Assembly (NCBI GenBank): GCA_001825565.1 | Contig: MHXM01000121.1 | Span: 11,267 to 25,878, forward strand | DNA length: 14,612 bases | Reading direction: 5' to 3' | DNA from: Desulfuromonadaceae bacterium GWC2_58_13 | GTDB lineage: Bacteria; Desulfobacterota; Desulfuromonadia; Desulfuromonadales; Trichloromonadaceae | Shown: in pieces, positions 1-6,882 of the stretch | How positions within the stretch are numbered: position 1 is the first letter of the stretch | Layout of the letters: each line of letters starts with the position of its first letter | The notes under the pieces: model-generated | Told to the model about the DNA's origin: nothing | The model's input: only the letters and a program-made list of their open reading frames with translations | The model's database searches: none | Translations under genes and position numbers: made by a program

Positions 1-1
1 C

Positions 2-43
2 ATTTTGATGTCGTCGGGGGGGTTGCTATTGCTGGCCAGATAA
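2..43 (+). CDS. 3' end of an unidentified upstream gene (partial)
   Basis: Only the last codons of the gene before ptsH are present, and the frame is uncertain. In frame 2 the window opens with codons for ILMSSGGLLLLAR and stops with TAA at 41-43. This reading is hydrophobic and ends most codons in G or C, like the neighbouring genes. In frame 1 the codons read HFDVVGGVAIAGQIKIG and continue to a TAA at 79-81, just before the ptsH start, with weaker codon bias. I prefer frame 2, since a membrane protein tail would suit the PTS IIC/IID components often found upstream of ptsH in Geobacter relatives. That identification is inference from context; the fragment itself is too short to name. Confidence 0.3.
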   Translation: MLMSSGGLLLLAR

Positions 44-90
44 AAATCGGTGAGGAGCATTTAAACTTTTCCGCGGCATAAGGGTAACGA

Positions 91-357
91 ATGAAAAAAC
101 AGCAGTTTACCATAGTGAATCGGCTCGGCCTGCATGCCCGGGCCGCTGCCCAGTTGGTGCAGACGGCAAATCGGTTTCATGCGGAGGTGACCGTTGAGAA
201 AGACGGGGTCGAGGTTAATGGCAAAAGTATCATGGGAATTCTGATGCTGGCGGCTCCAAAAGGGTCGCAAATCGAGGTAACTGTCGCTGGCCCGGATATG
301 GAACCCGCCTTTGCGGCTATTGCCCAGTTGATCGAAAATGGCTTTGGAGAAGATTGA
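91..357 (+). CDS. ptsH: Phosphocarrier protein HPr
   Basis: HPr accepts a phosphoryl group from enzyme I on a histidine and passes it to PTS EIIA domains in the cytoplasm. The 88-residue length is normal. The active-site motif NRLGLHARAA places the catalytic histidine at residue 15 with Arg17 beside it. The second site reads NGKSIMGILML, with the serine at residue 46, exactly where HPr kinase/phosphorylase acts in bacteria that have it. Asn43 and Gly44 precede it as usual. A weak Shine-Dalgarno (AAGGG, 80-84) lies six bases before the ATG. The end overlaps the ptsI start by 20 bases, so the two are almost certainly one transcript and translationally coupled. The retained Ser46 suggests regulation by HprK, whose gene is not in the window. 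Confidence 0.96.
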   Translation: MKKQQFTIVNRLGLHARAAAQLVQTANRFHAEVTVEKDGVEVNGKSIMGILMLAAPKGSQIEVTVAGPDMEPAFAAIAQLIENGFGED

Positions 358-2119
358 CATACCACAGGACACCCTGCTGGTCGGTGTCGCCGCATCTCCC
401 GGCATCGCCCTCGGGCAGACCTATTCCGTCGACCGCGCACGGATGTCGGCGGTTGAACGTCGTATTTCGGCCGACGAAGTTCCGGAGCAGATCCAAGCTT
501 TTATGGAGGCGGTGCGACTGTCCCGCGCCCAGCTTGAAGAAGTTCGCTCGGCCGTTAACGCTCGCGGATTGGCAGAACACCTTTACATTCTCGACACCCA
601 TCTTTTGATTCTTGAAGACCAGATGCTCCTCAATGGGACTACTGCCCTGATCCGGGACGAATTTCTTAACGCTGAAGGAGCGTTGAAGCGGACATTGAAG
701 AAGTTTCAAGATGTTTTCAATTCGATCGAAGATGAATATCTGCGTGAGCGTCGTTCGGATATCGATTCGGTTGGAGAACGACTGTTGCGTAACTTGAAGG
801 GCCAGTCCCAGCAACCGATTTTGGATATCGACCGGCAGGTGATCGTGGTTGCCCATGACATGTCGCCCGCCGACACCATGCTGATGGACAAGGCCAGAAT
901 CATCGGTTTCGTCACCGATCTCGGGGGCAGGACTTCGCACACAGCCATTCTTGCCCGGTCGTTGGGAATTCCCGCGGTTATTGGTCTTGAAACCGTCACT
1001 ACCCGAGTGCCGAGCGGAACCCAGGTGATTGTCGACGGTACCCTCGGTTATCTGGTACTCAACCCCTCTGCCGAAACCTATCGCGAATACGAGGAAAAAC
1101 AGCAGGCCTACGAAAATCGGGAGGCGGAACTCCTCAGCCGCAACTCGCTGCCCGCCGAGACTCTCGACGGCTGTCGCGTCCGCCTGCGCGGCAACGTCGA
1201 ACTGGCGGCCGAACTCCCTCTGGCCCTGCGTTACGGCGCCGAAGGCGTCGGCCTGTTTCGTTCGGAGTTTCTCTATCTGAACAGGGCCGTTCCGCCCTCG
1301 GAGACCGATCAGGTTGTCGCCTACCGATCCGTGGTGGAAGCCATGGTTCCGCATCCGGTTACGATTCGTTCACTCGACCTTGGGGGCGACAAATTTGCAC
1401 CCGAAATCAATGTTGCCGATGAGCCCAACCCGGCCATGGGGCTGCGGGCAGTGCGCTTTTCGCTTAAAGAACGGCGGCTGTTCAAAACGCAGTTGCGGGC
1501 CATCCTCCGGGCCTCGGCGTTCGGTCAGGTTCGCCTGATGTTTCCGATGATTTCCGGGGTTGCGGAGATCCGTGCCTGTAAGGATCTGCTGGCCGAAGCC
1601 AGGGCGGAACTTGTTGCCGAGGGCATTGACTTTGATCCGCATATGCCGATCGGAATTATGATCGAAATCCCCTCGGCGGCGCTGATTGCCGACCTGTTGG
1701 CCAGGGAAGTCGATTTCTTTTCCGTCGGGACCAATGACCTTATTCAGTATTGCCTTGCGGTGGATCGGAGCAACGAGCATGTGGCCTATCTTTATGAACC
1801 ACTACACCCGGCGATTCTGCGCGCTCTTCAGGCGATCTGCCGGGCGGCGCGGCAAGCAGGGATCAGCGTGGGCATGTGCGGAGAAATGGCCGCCGATCCA
1901 TTATACACGCTGATTCTACTGGGCCTCGGCTTTGACGAACTGTCCATGAATCCTCCGAGCATTCCGCGGGTCAAGGAAATCCTGCGGTTGGTTCGCCGGG
2001 AAGAAGGAGAGCTCCTGCTGACCGAACTCCTGAGCCTGGCGACGGCTTCGGAGATTAACCGTCGCCTGGACGCCGAAATGAATCGCAGGTTTCCCGAGGT
2101 TTTCAAGCCATTTTTATGA
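338..2119 (+). CDS. ptsI: PTS enzyme I (phosphoenolpyruvate-protein phosphotransferase)
   Basis: Enzyme I autophosphorylates from phosphoenolpyruvate and phosphorylates HPr, starting the PTS relay in the cytoplasm. The 593 residues are slightly longer than the usual 570-580. The N-terminal HPr-binding and swivelling phosphohistidine domain contains GGRTSHTAILARSLGIPAVIG, with the active histidine at residue 201. The C-terminal PEP-binding barrel shows AEGVGLFRSEFLY (301-313), the metal-binding region MIEIPSAA (441-448), SVGTNDLIQY (462-471) and the catalytic cysteine at 514 in VGMCGEMAAD. The ATG at 338 lies inside ptsH and has no clear Shine-Dalgarno, so translation probably depends on ribosomes finishing ptsH. 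No terminator is visible after the stop; the metK promoter begins eight bases later. Confidence 0.97.
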   Translation: MALEKIDIPQDTLLVGVAASPGIALGQTYSVDRARMSAVERRISADEVPEQIQAFMEAVRLSRAQLEEVRSAVNARGLAEHLYILDTHLLILEDQMLLNGTTALIRDEFLNAEGALKRTLKKFQDVFNSIEDEYLRERRSDIDSVGERLLRNLKGQSQQPILDIDRQVIVVAHDMSPADTMLMDKARIIGFVTDLGGRTSHTAILARSLGIPAVIGLETVTTRVPSGTQVIVDGTLGYLVLNPSAETYREYEEKQQAYENREAELLSRNSLPAETLDGCRVRLRGNVELAAELPLALRYGAEGVGLFRSEFLYLNRAVPPSETDQVVAYRSVVEAMVPHPVTIRSLDLGGDKFAPEINVADEPNPAMGLRAVRFSLKERRLFKTQLRAILRASAFGQVRLMFPMISGVAEIRACKDLLAEARAELVAEGIDFDPHMPIGIMIEIPSAALIADLLAREVDFFSVGTNDLIQYCLAVDRSNEHVAYLYEPLHPAILRALQAICRAARQAGISVGMCGEMAADPLYTLILLGLGFDELSMNPPSIPRVKEILRLVRREEGELLLTELLSLATASEINRRLDAEMNRRFPEVFKPFL

Positions 2120-2126
2120 TTTGTTG

Positions 2127-2156
2127 TTGACAGCCCGGATCTCGGTTCCATATAAT
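2127..2156 (+). promoter_or_regulatory. Strong sigma-70 type promoter for metK
   Basis: TTGACA at 2127-2132 and TATAAT at 2151-2156 match the sigma-70 consensus perfectly and are separated by 18 bases. The predicted transcript start is near 2163, giving a leader of about 37 bases. That is too short for any known SAM riboswitch. The promoter starts eight bases after the ptsI stop codon. Confidence 0.82.
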
Positions 2157-2199
2157 TTCGCGTTCTGTTAACCTGAAAAAATAAGGGGACATAATTTCC

Positions 2200-3369
2200 A
2201 TGGCCATGACCGACTTTTTGTTTACCTCCGAGTCCGTAACCGAAGGGCATCCCGACAAGATTGCCGATCAGGTTTCCGATAGCATTCTCGATGCCATCCT
2301 TGAGCAAGATCCGAAATCCCGCGTCGCCTGTGAAACCCTGGTCACTACCGGAATGGCGGTGATTGCCGGTGAAATCACCACCAATGCTCGTATCGATTAT
2401 CCCAACGTCGTCCGCCAGGCGATCAAGGAGATCGGTTACAACGACTCGGCCATGGGGTTCGACTGGGAAACTTGTGCCGTGCTTACTTCCATTGATCGGC
2501 AATCTCCGGACATCTCTCAGGGGGTGACCGAAGGAGAAGGATTGTACAAGGAGCAGGGGGCGGGCGACCAAGGGCTGATGTTCGGGTATGCCTGCAACGA
2601 AACCCGCGAACTGATGCCGATGCCGATCACCTTTGCGCACAAACTGACCAAGCGGCTTACCGATGTGCGCAAAAGCGGCCTGTTGTCCTTTCTGCGCCCG
2701 GACGGCAAATCCCAGGTGTCGATCCAGTACATCAATGACAAGCCGATTCGGGTCGACGCCATCGTTGTTTCGTCCCAGCATTCTCCCGATGTGACCTACG
2801 AAACCCTCAGGGAAGCTATCCTCGAAGAGGTCATTAAAAAGGTCATTCCGGAAAATCTGCTCGATGAAAAAACCAAGTATTTCATCAACCCGACCGGTCG
2901 TTTCGTGGTCGGCGGGCCGATGGGCGACTGTGGCCTGACTGGCCGCAAGATCATTGTCGACACCTACGGCGGCCAGGGTTCCCATGGCGGCGGAGCCTTC
3001 TCGGGAAAGGATCCTTCCAAGGTTGACCGCAGCGCATCCTACATGGCTCGCTACGTGGCCAAAAATATTGTGGCGGCAGGTCTGGCCGACAAGTGTGAAG
3101 TCCAGGTCGCCTATGCGATTGGGGTGGCCGAACCGGTTTCGGTTATGATCAATACCTTCGGCACCGGCAAGATCCCTTCCAATGAAATTGCCCGCATCTC
3201 CCGCGATGAATTCGACATGCGCCCTCGTGCCATCATTGAAACTCTCGACCTGCTGCGGCCCATCTACAAGAAAACCGCGGCCTATGGACATTTCGGACGG
3301 GAAATTCCCGAATTCACCTGGGAGCGTACCGACCGGATCGAATCTTTACGCAAGCGGGCCGGAATTTAA
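2200..3369 (+). CDS. metK: S-adenosylmethionine synthetase (methionine adenosyltransferase)
   Basis: MetK makes S-adenosylmethionine from methionine and ATP in the cytoplasm, feeding all SAM-dependent methylation. The 389-residue length is typical of bacterial MetK. Signature motifs are all present: the ATP/methionine-binding TEGHPDK near residues 14-20, the hexapeptide-type motif GAGDQGLMFGYA at 120-131, and the glycine-rich P-loop-like GGGAFSGKDPSKVDRSA at 263-279. The ATG at 2200 is preceded by AAGGGG (2183-2188), eleven bases upstream. A second ATG at 2206 is less well placed. The gene has its own consensus promoter and its own terminator, so it is probably monocistronic. I see no SahR-like inverted repeat upstream although ahcY nearby has one. 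Confidence 0.98.
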   Translation: MAMTDFLFTSESVTEGHPDKIADQVSDSILDAILEQDPKSRVACETLVTTGMAVIAGEITTNARIDYPNVVRQAIKEIGYNDSAMGFDWETCAVLTSIDRQSPDISQGVTEGEGLYKEQGAGDQGLMFGYACNETRELMPMPITFAHKLTKRLTDVRKSGLLSFLRPDGKSQVSIQYINDKPIRVDAIVVSSQHSPDVTYETLREAILEEVIKKVIPENLLDEKTKYFINPTGRFVVGGPMGDCGLTGRKIIVDTYGGQGSHGGGAFSGKDPSKVDRSASYMARYVAKNIVAAGLADKCEVQVAYAIGVAEPVSVMINTFGTGKIPSNEIARISRDEFDMRPRAIIETLDLLRPIYKKTAAYGHFGREIPEFTWERTDRIESLRKRAGI

Positions 3370-3387
3370 GAATATCGGTAAACGAAT

Positions 3388-3420
3388 AAAAAAGGCGAAC
3401 CGGAAGGTTCGCCTTTTTTT
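3388..3420 (+). terminator. Intrinsic terminator after metK
   Basis: A perfect 8-bp stem, GGCGAACC (3394-3401) with GGTTCGCC (3406-3413), closes a GGAA loop. It is followed by seven T residues and preceded by an A-tract, which can extend the stem and also allows reverse-direction function. Confidence 0.92.
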
Positions 3421-3464
3421 ATTCCGCCGGATTCAGTTAACATGAATCCCCGTATCTACTATCC

Positions 3465-4610
3465 ATGCAGGTGCTTACCTTGAACGATCTGGCGATTCCA
3501 AGACTTTCTATTATCGTGCCGACCTATAACGAGTCGGCAGCCTTGCCGGGGCTGTTGGCCTCTTTGCGGGCACAGCGCGGACTCGATTTCGAATTGGTCG
3601 TTGTCGATGGCGGCTCGGATGACGCAACTCCCGCCATGGTCGAGACTTTTGCCCATGGCGCCGAGTTTAAGGTGGTCCTGGTCAGGTCGTTGCCGGGGCG
3701 AGGCCGACAACTTAATGCCGGGGCGGAAAAGGCAAGGGGGGAATCGTTGCTGTTCCTCCATGCCGACTCTTGTTTCCTTGATACCTACGCCCTGGCGGAT
3801 GGCTTGTTCTTCTTAGACCACTTGATCAATTGCCAGGGGGACAATGCGGTGGCCGGTCATTTTGCCCTTTGTTTCGACCATCCCGAGAATGAGATTCCCC
3901 GGGGATATGCTTTTTACGAAAGCAAGGCGCGCCTCAATCGCCGTGGCTGCATCCACGGTGATCAGGGTTTTCTGGTCCGCCGCGCCTTTTTTGAGACTAT
4001 TGGCGAGTTTGATACGTCGCTCCCTTTTTTGGAGGACGAACGTTTTGCCGATGCCGTTCGGGAATGCGGCGAATGGGTTCTGCTTCCGGCCGAAATCCAG
4101 ACTTCCGCCAGACGTTTCGAAACGGAAGGGTTGTTTCGGAGGCAGCTTCTCAATGCGCTGATCATGAATGCCGCCGCTATTGGTTGGGCTAATTTTTTAC
4201 GTCAGGCTCCCGATCTTTACCGGCGCCAGGGAGATGCCGGCAGGTTGGACCTGCTTCCGTTTTTTCAGAGACTCAAGCGATTGTTCAAGGACATGACTTG
4301 GGGAGAACGCCAGCGGACCTGGTATCGTTCCGGAACTTACGTGCGGAACAACGGATGGCAACTTCTGTTTGCAATGGATGTCTGGTTGGGACGGCGACGG
4401 AATCCATCTTTTCGCGGGGAAGAAACCCTCGTCCTTGACCGCCTTGAACGCTGGTTCGATCGTTGCACCGATCATCCCGGCGGTCGCCTGCTGGCCACGG
4501 GTCTTGTCTGGATTTGGTTCCATGCCACCTTGATGGTGCTGGCGGGGCGAAAAAGGCTGATGGCAATTCTGCACCGAAAGGAGAGAGACGATGTTACAGA
4601 CCTCAATTGA
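3465..4610 (+). CDS. Family 2 glycosyltransferase (TIGR04283-like) with a long C-terminal extension
   Basis: The first roughly 230 residues are a GT-A glycosyltransferase. RLSIIVPTYNES (13-24) is the nucleotide-binding strand, VVVDGGSDD (45-53) follows, GRGRQLNAGAEKARG (78-92) is typical of the TIGR04283 group, and LFLHADS (96-102) is the DxD-like metal site. GDQGFL (165-170) and the acidic FLEDERF (188-194) suit the acceptor and catalytic region. Family members usually end near 220-240 residues. Here about 150 more follow, including a basic helical stretch and a hydrophobic segment near 343-361 that could associate with membrane. TIGR04283 proteins have been annotated as arsenosugar-biosynthesis transferases, but nothing nearby supports arsenic chemistry, so the substrate is unknown. 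The ATG at 3465 has no Shine-Dalgarno. TTG at 3480 has AGGTG six bases upstream and starts closer to the conserved domain, so it may be the true start. The 3' end overlaps the thioesterase gene. Confidence 0.85.
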   Translation: MQVLTLNDLAIPRLSIIVPTYNESAALPGLLASLRAQRGLDFELVVVDGGSDDATPAMVETFAHGAEFKVVLVRSLPGRGRQLNAGAEKARGESLLFLHADSCFLDTYALADGLFFLDHLINCQGDNAVAGHFALCFDHPENEIPRGYAFYESKARLNRRGCIHGDQGFLVRRAFFETIGEFDTSLPFLEDERFADAVRECGEWVLLPAEIQTSARRFETEGLFRRQLLNALIMNAAAIGWANFLRQAPDLYRRQGDAGRLDLLPFFQRLKRLFKDMTWGERQRTWYRSGTYVRNNGWQLLFAMDVWLGRRRNPSFRGEETLVLDRLERWFDRCTDHPGGRLLATGLVWIWFHATLMVLAGRKRLMAILHRKERDDVTDLN

Positions 4611-4992
4611 CCTGGCCGCCGCGGTTCCCCTGCTCAAAACCCTGGGTATCCGCTTGGTGGAGAGCGGGGAAACTCACGCGATTATGGAAGTCGTGGTCGA
4701 TGACCGCCACCTCAACTATTTTGGCGGAGCCCATGGCGGCCTGCTGGCGACATTGGCCGATACGGCATGTTTTTTCCCGGCCAGTCTGCTTCCCTCCGGG
4801 TTGAAGGTCGCCACCTCCAATCTGAACCTTAACTATATTCGAAGCGGCCAAGCCGGAGATCGGCTGACGGCCCGTTCGCAAATTCTGCACCTCGGTCGTC
4901 GAACGGTCAGTTTATCGGTGACCATCCAGGACGGTCAGGACAAACTCCTGGCGCATGGCACATCAACCCTGGTCGTTTTGACCGGCAGCTGA
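4591..4992 (+). CDS. PaaI-family hotdog-fold thioesterase
   Basis: This 133-residue protein has the PaaI-type thioesterase signature HLNYFGGAHGGLLATLADTA near residues 40-59, where the HGG turn and the following Asp/Thr helix form the acyl-CoA binding and catalytic site. The family forms tetramers and hydrolyses acyl- or aryl-CoA thioesters. The remaining strands, including NLNLNYIRSG and LSVTIQDGQDKLLAHGTSTL, match the hotdog sheet. The start is supported by AAAGGAGAG at 4577-4585. It begins inside the last 20 bases of the glycosyltransferase gene, which points to cotranscription and coupling. Substrate is unknown; a role in clearing aberrant CoA esters is an inference from the family only. 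Confidence 0.88.
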   Translation: MLQTSIDLAAAVPLLKTLGIRLVESGETHAIMEVVVDDRHLNYFGGAHGGLLATLADTACFFPASLLPSGLKVATSNLNLNYIRSGQAGDRLTARSQILHLGRRTVSLSVTIQDGQDKLLAHGTSTLVVLTGS

Positions 4993-5009
4993 TCGACCTC
5001 CGTCCGTTT

Positions 5010-5037
5010 TTGCCGATTGTGGCGAATGTGTTAAAAT
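5010..5037 (+). promoter_or_regulatory. Candidate sigma-70 promoter for the lipoprotein gene
   Basis: TTGCCG (5010-5015) and TAAAAT (5032-5037) are separated by 16 bases. Each hexamer departs slightly from consensus. The leader would be about 33 bases and contains a very strong Shine-Dalgarno (GAGGAGGA, 5063-5070). Confidence 0.55.
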
Positions 5038-5076
5038 AACTCAAAAAACAGCATTTCGAGATGAGGAGGAAAAACG

Positions 5077-5805
5077 ATGCGCGGCAGAAATTGCTTCCTG
5101 GCATTATCATTGGCATTTTGGGTTGTTTCATGCGCCTCTTATAAGAGTCAGGAGGTTCCTTTCCGGCCGCCGTCGGCTTATTCGGGAATGCAGATGGTTG
5201 CCGGCGCTCAGGTCGCGGCCGAGGCTTATGCGGACAAATCCGTGGCCAGCGAGGTTTTCGGGTTTGATATCCGTGGCGCAGGACTGCTGCCGGTTCAGGT
5301 CATTGTCGACAATACCGGCAGCCATGGGCTCGATATCGTGCCCGAACAGACTTTTTTGATCGACGCCGACGGCAACTACTGGAATCTGCTGGATAACCGG
5401 ACCACCTATCAGCGTCTTGAAAAAAATTCGGATTACGCCGAAATTGCTCGCGGCGCCGGTAAGGGTTCACTGATCGGTGCGGCCGGCGGGGCGATCATCG
5501 GAGCGGCTATCGGGATTGTCAGCGGTGAGAATGTCGGGACTTCCGCAGCCAAGGGGGCTGCCCTCGGCGCCGCCGGCGGGGCCGTCTTCGGCGGGGCGCA
5601 ATCCGGTACCTCCGGAGATGCCGGAAGACAGATTTCGCGAGACCTGGCCTCGAAGCAACTGGACAACCGGACTATCGCCGCCGGAACCCTGGGGCGGGGA
5701 TTCCTGTTCTTCCCGGGGGAGGCCACGTCGGCCGGGGAATTGAGAGTTCAGTTCAGGGAAGCGGATACCCGGATTCTGCATACGGTGGTTTTTTCTTTGA
5801 ATTGA
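5077..5805 (+). CDS. Predicted lipoprotein with a glycine-zipper segment, function unknown
   Basis: The 242-residue protein begins with a short basic stretch and a hydrophobic segment ending in VVSCAS. This is a lipobox, with Cys19 as the probable lipidated residue, so I expect anchoring in the cell envelope. Residues about 60-125 look like a beta-rich extracytoplasmic domain (VQVIVDNTGS, TFLIDADGNYW). Residues about 126-177 are a glycine/alanine-rich zipper with repeated GxxxG spacing, of the kind seen in membrane-inserting lipoproteins of the SlyB/glycine-zipper group. A final beta-like region (residues 204-242, GRGFLFFPGE onward) follows. The motif LDNRT occurs on both sides of the zipper (105-109 and 195-199). 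The start is fixed by GAGGAGGA six bases upstream. Its own promoter and terminator make it an independent unit. I cannot assign a specific function. Confidence 0.8.
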   Translation: MRGRNCFLALSLAFWVVSCASYKSQEVPFRPPSAYSGMQMVAGAQVAAEAYADKSVASEVFGFDIRGAGLLPVQVIVDNTGSHGLDIVPEQTFLIDADGNYWNLLDNRTTYQRLEKNSDYAEIARGAGKGSLIGAAGGAIIGAAIGIVSGENVGTSAAKGAALGAAGGAVFGGAQSGTSGDAGRQISRDLASKQLDNRTIAAGTLGRGFLFFPGEATSAGELRVQFREADTRILHTVVFSLN

Positions 5806-5825
5806 GAAATCGGCGGGACGGAGAA

Positions 5826-5856
5826 ACGGGCGGATCGACGGGATCCGTCCGTTTTT
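5826..5856 (+). terminator. Intrinsic terminator after the lipoprotein gene
   Basis: Arm ACGGGCGGATC (5826-5836) pairs with GATCCGTCCGT (5842-5852) over 11 bp including one G-U pair, with a 5-base loop. A run of five T residues ends the structure. Confidence 0.85.
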
Positions 5857-5882
5857 GTTCTTGACCTTAGGGCCGGGCGGTG

Positions 5883-5906
5883 ATAAATCAAGAAAACTTG
5901 ATTTAT
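5883..5906 (+). promoter_or_regulatory. Perfect inverted repeat, probable operator for the SahR-like regulator
   Basis: ATAAATCAAG (5883-5892) and CTTGATTTAT (5897-5906) form a perfect 10-bp inverted repeat around AAAA. It contains ATCAA-N6-TTGAT, the sort of A/T-rich dyad that ArsR-family proteins bind. It is not followed by a T-tract and lies 26 bases before the regulator's start codon, so an operator is more likely than a terminator. A possible -35 element, TTGACC (5861-5866), sits just upstream, so binding would cover the -10 region. The regulator assignment is inference from position and symmetry. Confidence 0.72.
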
Positions 5907-5931
5907 TTAAGTCACTAAAGTTGATGGATTG

Positions 5932-6855
5932 ATGATCGATACCTTTAAAGCCCTCGCCGATGTAACCCGCTTACGCCTGGTGGGCGTGTTGTCCAAAGGG
6001 GAGTTTACCGTTCAGGAACTGACCTCTGTTTTGGCCATGGGGCAGTCGCGGGTATCCCGGCACCTGAAAATTCTTTCCGATGCCGGGATACTTTCGGTAA
6101 AAAGGCAAGGAACCTGGGCTTATTATCGGCTCAAGGGCGACAATCAATTTTTTCTCGACATCTGGCCAACCATGGAACAGTCCCTGAATAGCGTGGCGAA
6201 TCGGGAGCGGGACCTGGAACGGGTGTCGGAGATTCTCGACTCCCGACGTCGGCGCAGTCTCGAGTTTTTTGACCGTCATGCCAGGCAATGGGACGATTTC
6301 AGTCGCAACCTGTTGTCGGTTCCATCCTATCTGGCAGCGTTGCTCAACGAAATTCCCGTCTGCCGGGTCATCGTGGAAGTGGGGGTGGGTACCGGTAATA
6401 TTCTGGCCTCCTTGAGCCGCAAGGCTCCGAAGGTGGTCGGTGTCGACCATTCGCCCGCCATGCTTGACGAGGCTCGCCTCCGGGTCGGTCAGGAGGGTCT
6501 GGCCGGGATCGAATTCCGTCTCGGCGAAATGTCGCATCTACCCTTGGGCGACAACGAGGTGGATTGTTTGCTGCTGAACATGGTGCTTCACCATGCGGCG
6601 CTGCCTGAGCGGGTGTTCCAGGAGGCCTGCCGTATTCTCGCCCCGGGGGGCAGGTTGGTGATTGCCGACCTTCAGCGCCATGATCAGGACTGGGTCCGTG
6701 ACAAGCTGGCCGATCAATGGCTCGGGTTTGAACGGACGGAACTTGAAGCTTGGCTGGCCGGAGCGGGGTTTTCCTGTGCCCGGTTTGTGCCTGTTTACGG
6801 AACGGTCGGCCAGCAGGGGGTGTTCATCCTGGCGGCTGGTCGCATTGAAGATTAA
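5932..6855 (+). CDS. sahR: SahR-like regulator: ArsR-type wHTH fused to a SAM-methyltransferase-like domain
   Basis: Residues 1-70 are an ArsR-family winged helix: FKALADVTRLRLVGVL, then the recognition helix region MGQSRVSRHLKILSDAGI and the wing KRQGTWAYYRL. The metal-binding cysteines of classical arsenic or metal sensors are absent. Residues from about 110 to the end form a class I methyltransferase fold with the nucleotide motif EVGVGTGN (149-156), acidic Asp172 in VVGVDHSPAMLDEA, and LLLNMVLHHA (213-222). The published SahR family has this architecture, binds SAH and represses SAM-cycle genes until SAH accumulates. The position directly before ahcY, behind a perfect inverted repeat, fits that role. 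ATG 5932 is chosen over TTG 5929 although its Shine-Dalgarno is weak. A fused enzyme with true methyltransferase activity cannot be excluded. Confidence 0.87.
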   Translation: MIDTFKALADVTRLRLVGVLSKGEFTVQELTSVLAMGQSRVSRHLKILSDAGILSVKRQGTWAYYRLKGDNQFFLDIWPTMEQSLNSVANRERDLERVSEILDSRRRRSLEFFDRHARQWDDFSRNLLSVPSYLAALLNEIPVCRVIVEVGVGTGNILASLSRKAPKVVGVDHSPAMLDEARLRVGQEGLAGIEFRLGEMSHLPLGDNEVDCLLLNMVLHHAALPERVFQEACRILAPGGRLVIADLQRHDQDWVRDKLADQWLGFERTELEAWLAGAGFSCARFVPVYGTVGQQGVFILAAGRIED

Positions 6856-6882
6856 TTTAACCAACAAGGAGTGATTGTAATC

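Noticed and set aside
317..1354. A 345-codon open frame opposite ptsI
   Set aside because: Antisense shadow of a gene with intact catalytic motifs; no ribosome-binding site or family resemblance.
2157..2199. Possible SAM riboswitch before metK
   Set aside because: The predicted leader is only about 37 bases, with no stem resembling any SAM riboswitch class.
1828..3291. Long open frame on the minus strand opposite ptsI and metK
   Set aside because: It has no family motifs, and its amino-acid makeup is that of an antisense shadow. Both plus-strand genes are certain.
5883..5906. Inverted repeat read as a terminator
   Set aside because: It is A/T-rich, lacks a T-tract and is preceded by a proper terminator at 5826-5856. 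Position before the regulator fits an operator better.
5929..6855. Arsenic resistance: ArsR regulator plus methyltransferase with an arsenosugar-type glycosyltransferase nearby
   Set aside because: The regulator lacks metal-binding cysteines, the methyltransferase part is fused to it, and ahcY follows. No arsM, arsC or transporter is present, so SAM-cycle control is the better reading.
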